DNA of 64,000 nucleotides, from positions 186,001 to 250,000 of the forward strand of contig JAIQFK010000003.1 in the NCBI GenBank assembly GCA_020073305.1, in the 5' to 3' direction. This stretch comes from Terriglobia bacterium. GTDB lineage: Bacteria > Acidobacteriota > Terriglobia > Bryobacterales > Bryobacteraceae. This document shows, one piece after another, positions 63,829 to 64,000 of the stretch (the stretch's first letter is position 1; each line of letters starts with the position of its first letter). Position numbers and translations under genes: made by a program. The notes under the pieces are model-generated. The model was not told the DNA's origin. It worked only from the letters and a program-made list of their open reading frames with translations, and ran no database searches.

Positions 63829-64000
63829 GCCGTTATTGCCTTTTCGCCCAGCTCGTCACGCAGATTCTTGAGCGCCGTGCGCACCCAGGTCTTCACCGTC
63901 CCCAGCGGCTGGCCCATTCGCTCGGCCATTTCGGATTGCGAAAGCCCTTCGAAGTACGCCAGCTCGATGACGTGCCGCTGATTTTCGTTCAGCCGGCCCA
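63825..64000 (-). CDS. ECF sigma factor, C-terminal end (5' part outside window)
   Basis: Only the last 58 codons are inside: RLNENQRHVIELAYFEGLSQ, then SEMAERMGQPLGTVKTWVRTALKNL, the sigma70 region 4 helix-turn-helix that binds the -35 element, ending ELGEKAITA. Overlaps the anti-sigma K gene by four bases, which identifies it as the cognate SigK-like factor. Confidence 0.93.
   Translation of the reverse strand, partial: GRLNENQRHVIELAYFEGLSQSEMAERMGQPLGTVKTWVRTALKNLRDELGEKAITA

Overview
The window looks like chromosomal DNA of an acidobacterium of the Solibacter/Bryobacter type. Evidence is the high G+C, a DUF1549/DUF1553 + DUF1501 pair, a gluconate-dehydrogenase-subunit-3/GMC pair, a truncated 'winged-helix + FlgO/TolB-like' regulator, many Sec-exported enzymes whose signal peptides end just before Gln, and a sigma/anti-sigma K pair. 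The assignment rests on gene content only. No tRNA, rRNA, CRISPR, prophage or complete insertion sequence was seen.

Layout. 1-3201 (-): most of dnaE. 3.3-6.7 kb (+): a small accessory stretch with a DUF4160/DUF2442 pair, a YihY/BrkB membrane protein, and a two-gene operon (COG1078-type HD phosphohydrolase + YwgA-like protein, 4-base overlap) of visibly lower G+C. 6.7-10 kb (-): membrane-fused spermidine-synthase-like protein and glutaryl-CoA-type acyl-CoA dehydrogenase. 10.1-15.5 kb (+): exported kinase-fold protein, exported GH2 exo-glucosaminidase-like enzyme, F420-reductase-like protein and an SDR. 15.5-20.3 kb: signalling cluster (FlgO-type regulator, HD-GYP response regulator, hybrid histidine kinase on -, stand-alone receiver on +). 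20.3-27 kb: FAD oxidoreductase, exported D-2-hydroxyacid dehydrogenase, esterase, DinB-like protein, PQQ-propeller/EF-hand protein and a frameshifted alpha/beta hydrolase. 27.3-31.4 kb (-): DUF1501 and DUF1549/1553 genes. 32-38.9 kb (+): four exported proteins including a propeller-phosphoesterase and an AppA-like histidine acid phosphatase, probably for phosphate scavenging.

38.9-64 kb: copper amine oxidase (-), then tilS, ftsH and a cysteine-rich ferrochelatase (+). A long minus-strand run follows: esterase, zinc-ribbon protein, GMC/subunit-3 pair, hslVU, Ca2+/cation exchanger, nadB, dienoyl-CoA-reductase-like SDR, then a tight operon (ABC ATPase, ABC-2 permease, TolB-like propeller, MFS) preceded by a chlorite-dismutase/HemQ-like gene and a small exported protein. 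A divergent plus-strand operon carries an ArsR regulator, a double-SRPBCC/SnoaL fusion and a DUF899 protein. The window closes with anti-sigma K and the 3' end of its sigma factor (-).

The most unusual items are: the HD + YwgA-like operon; the DUF4160 gene whose conserved start codon is replaced by AGG; the arsR promoter/operator that overlaps a leaderless GTG start; a recurring '-10 box then six bases then GTG' arrangement; a Q-at-+1 bias in exported proteins; a dispersed GTAGCGCAGGCC palindrome family; and the exported kinase-fold protein.
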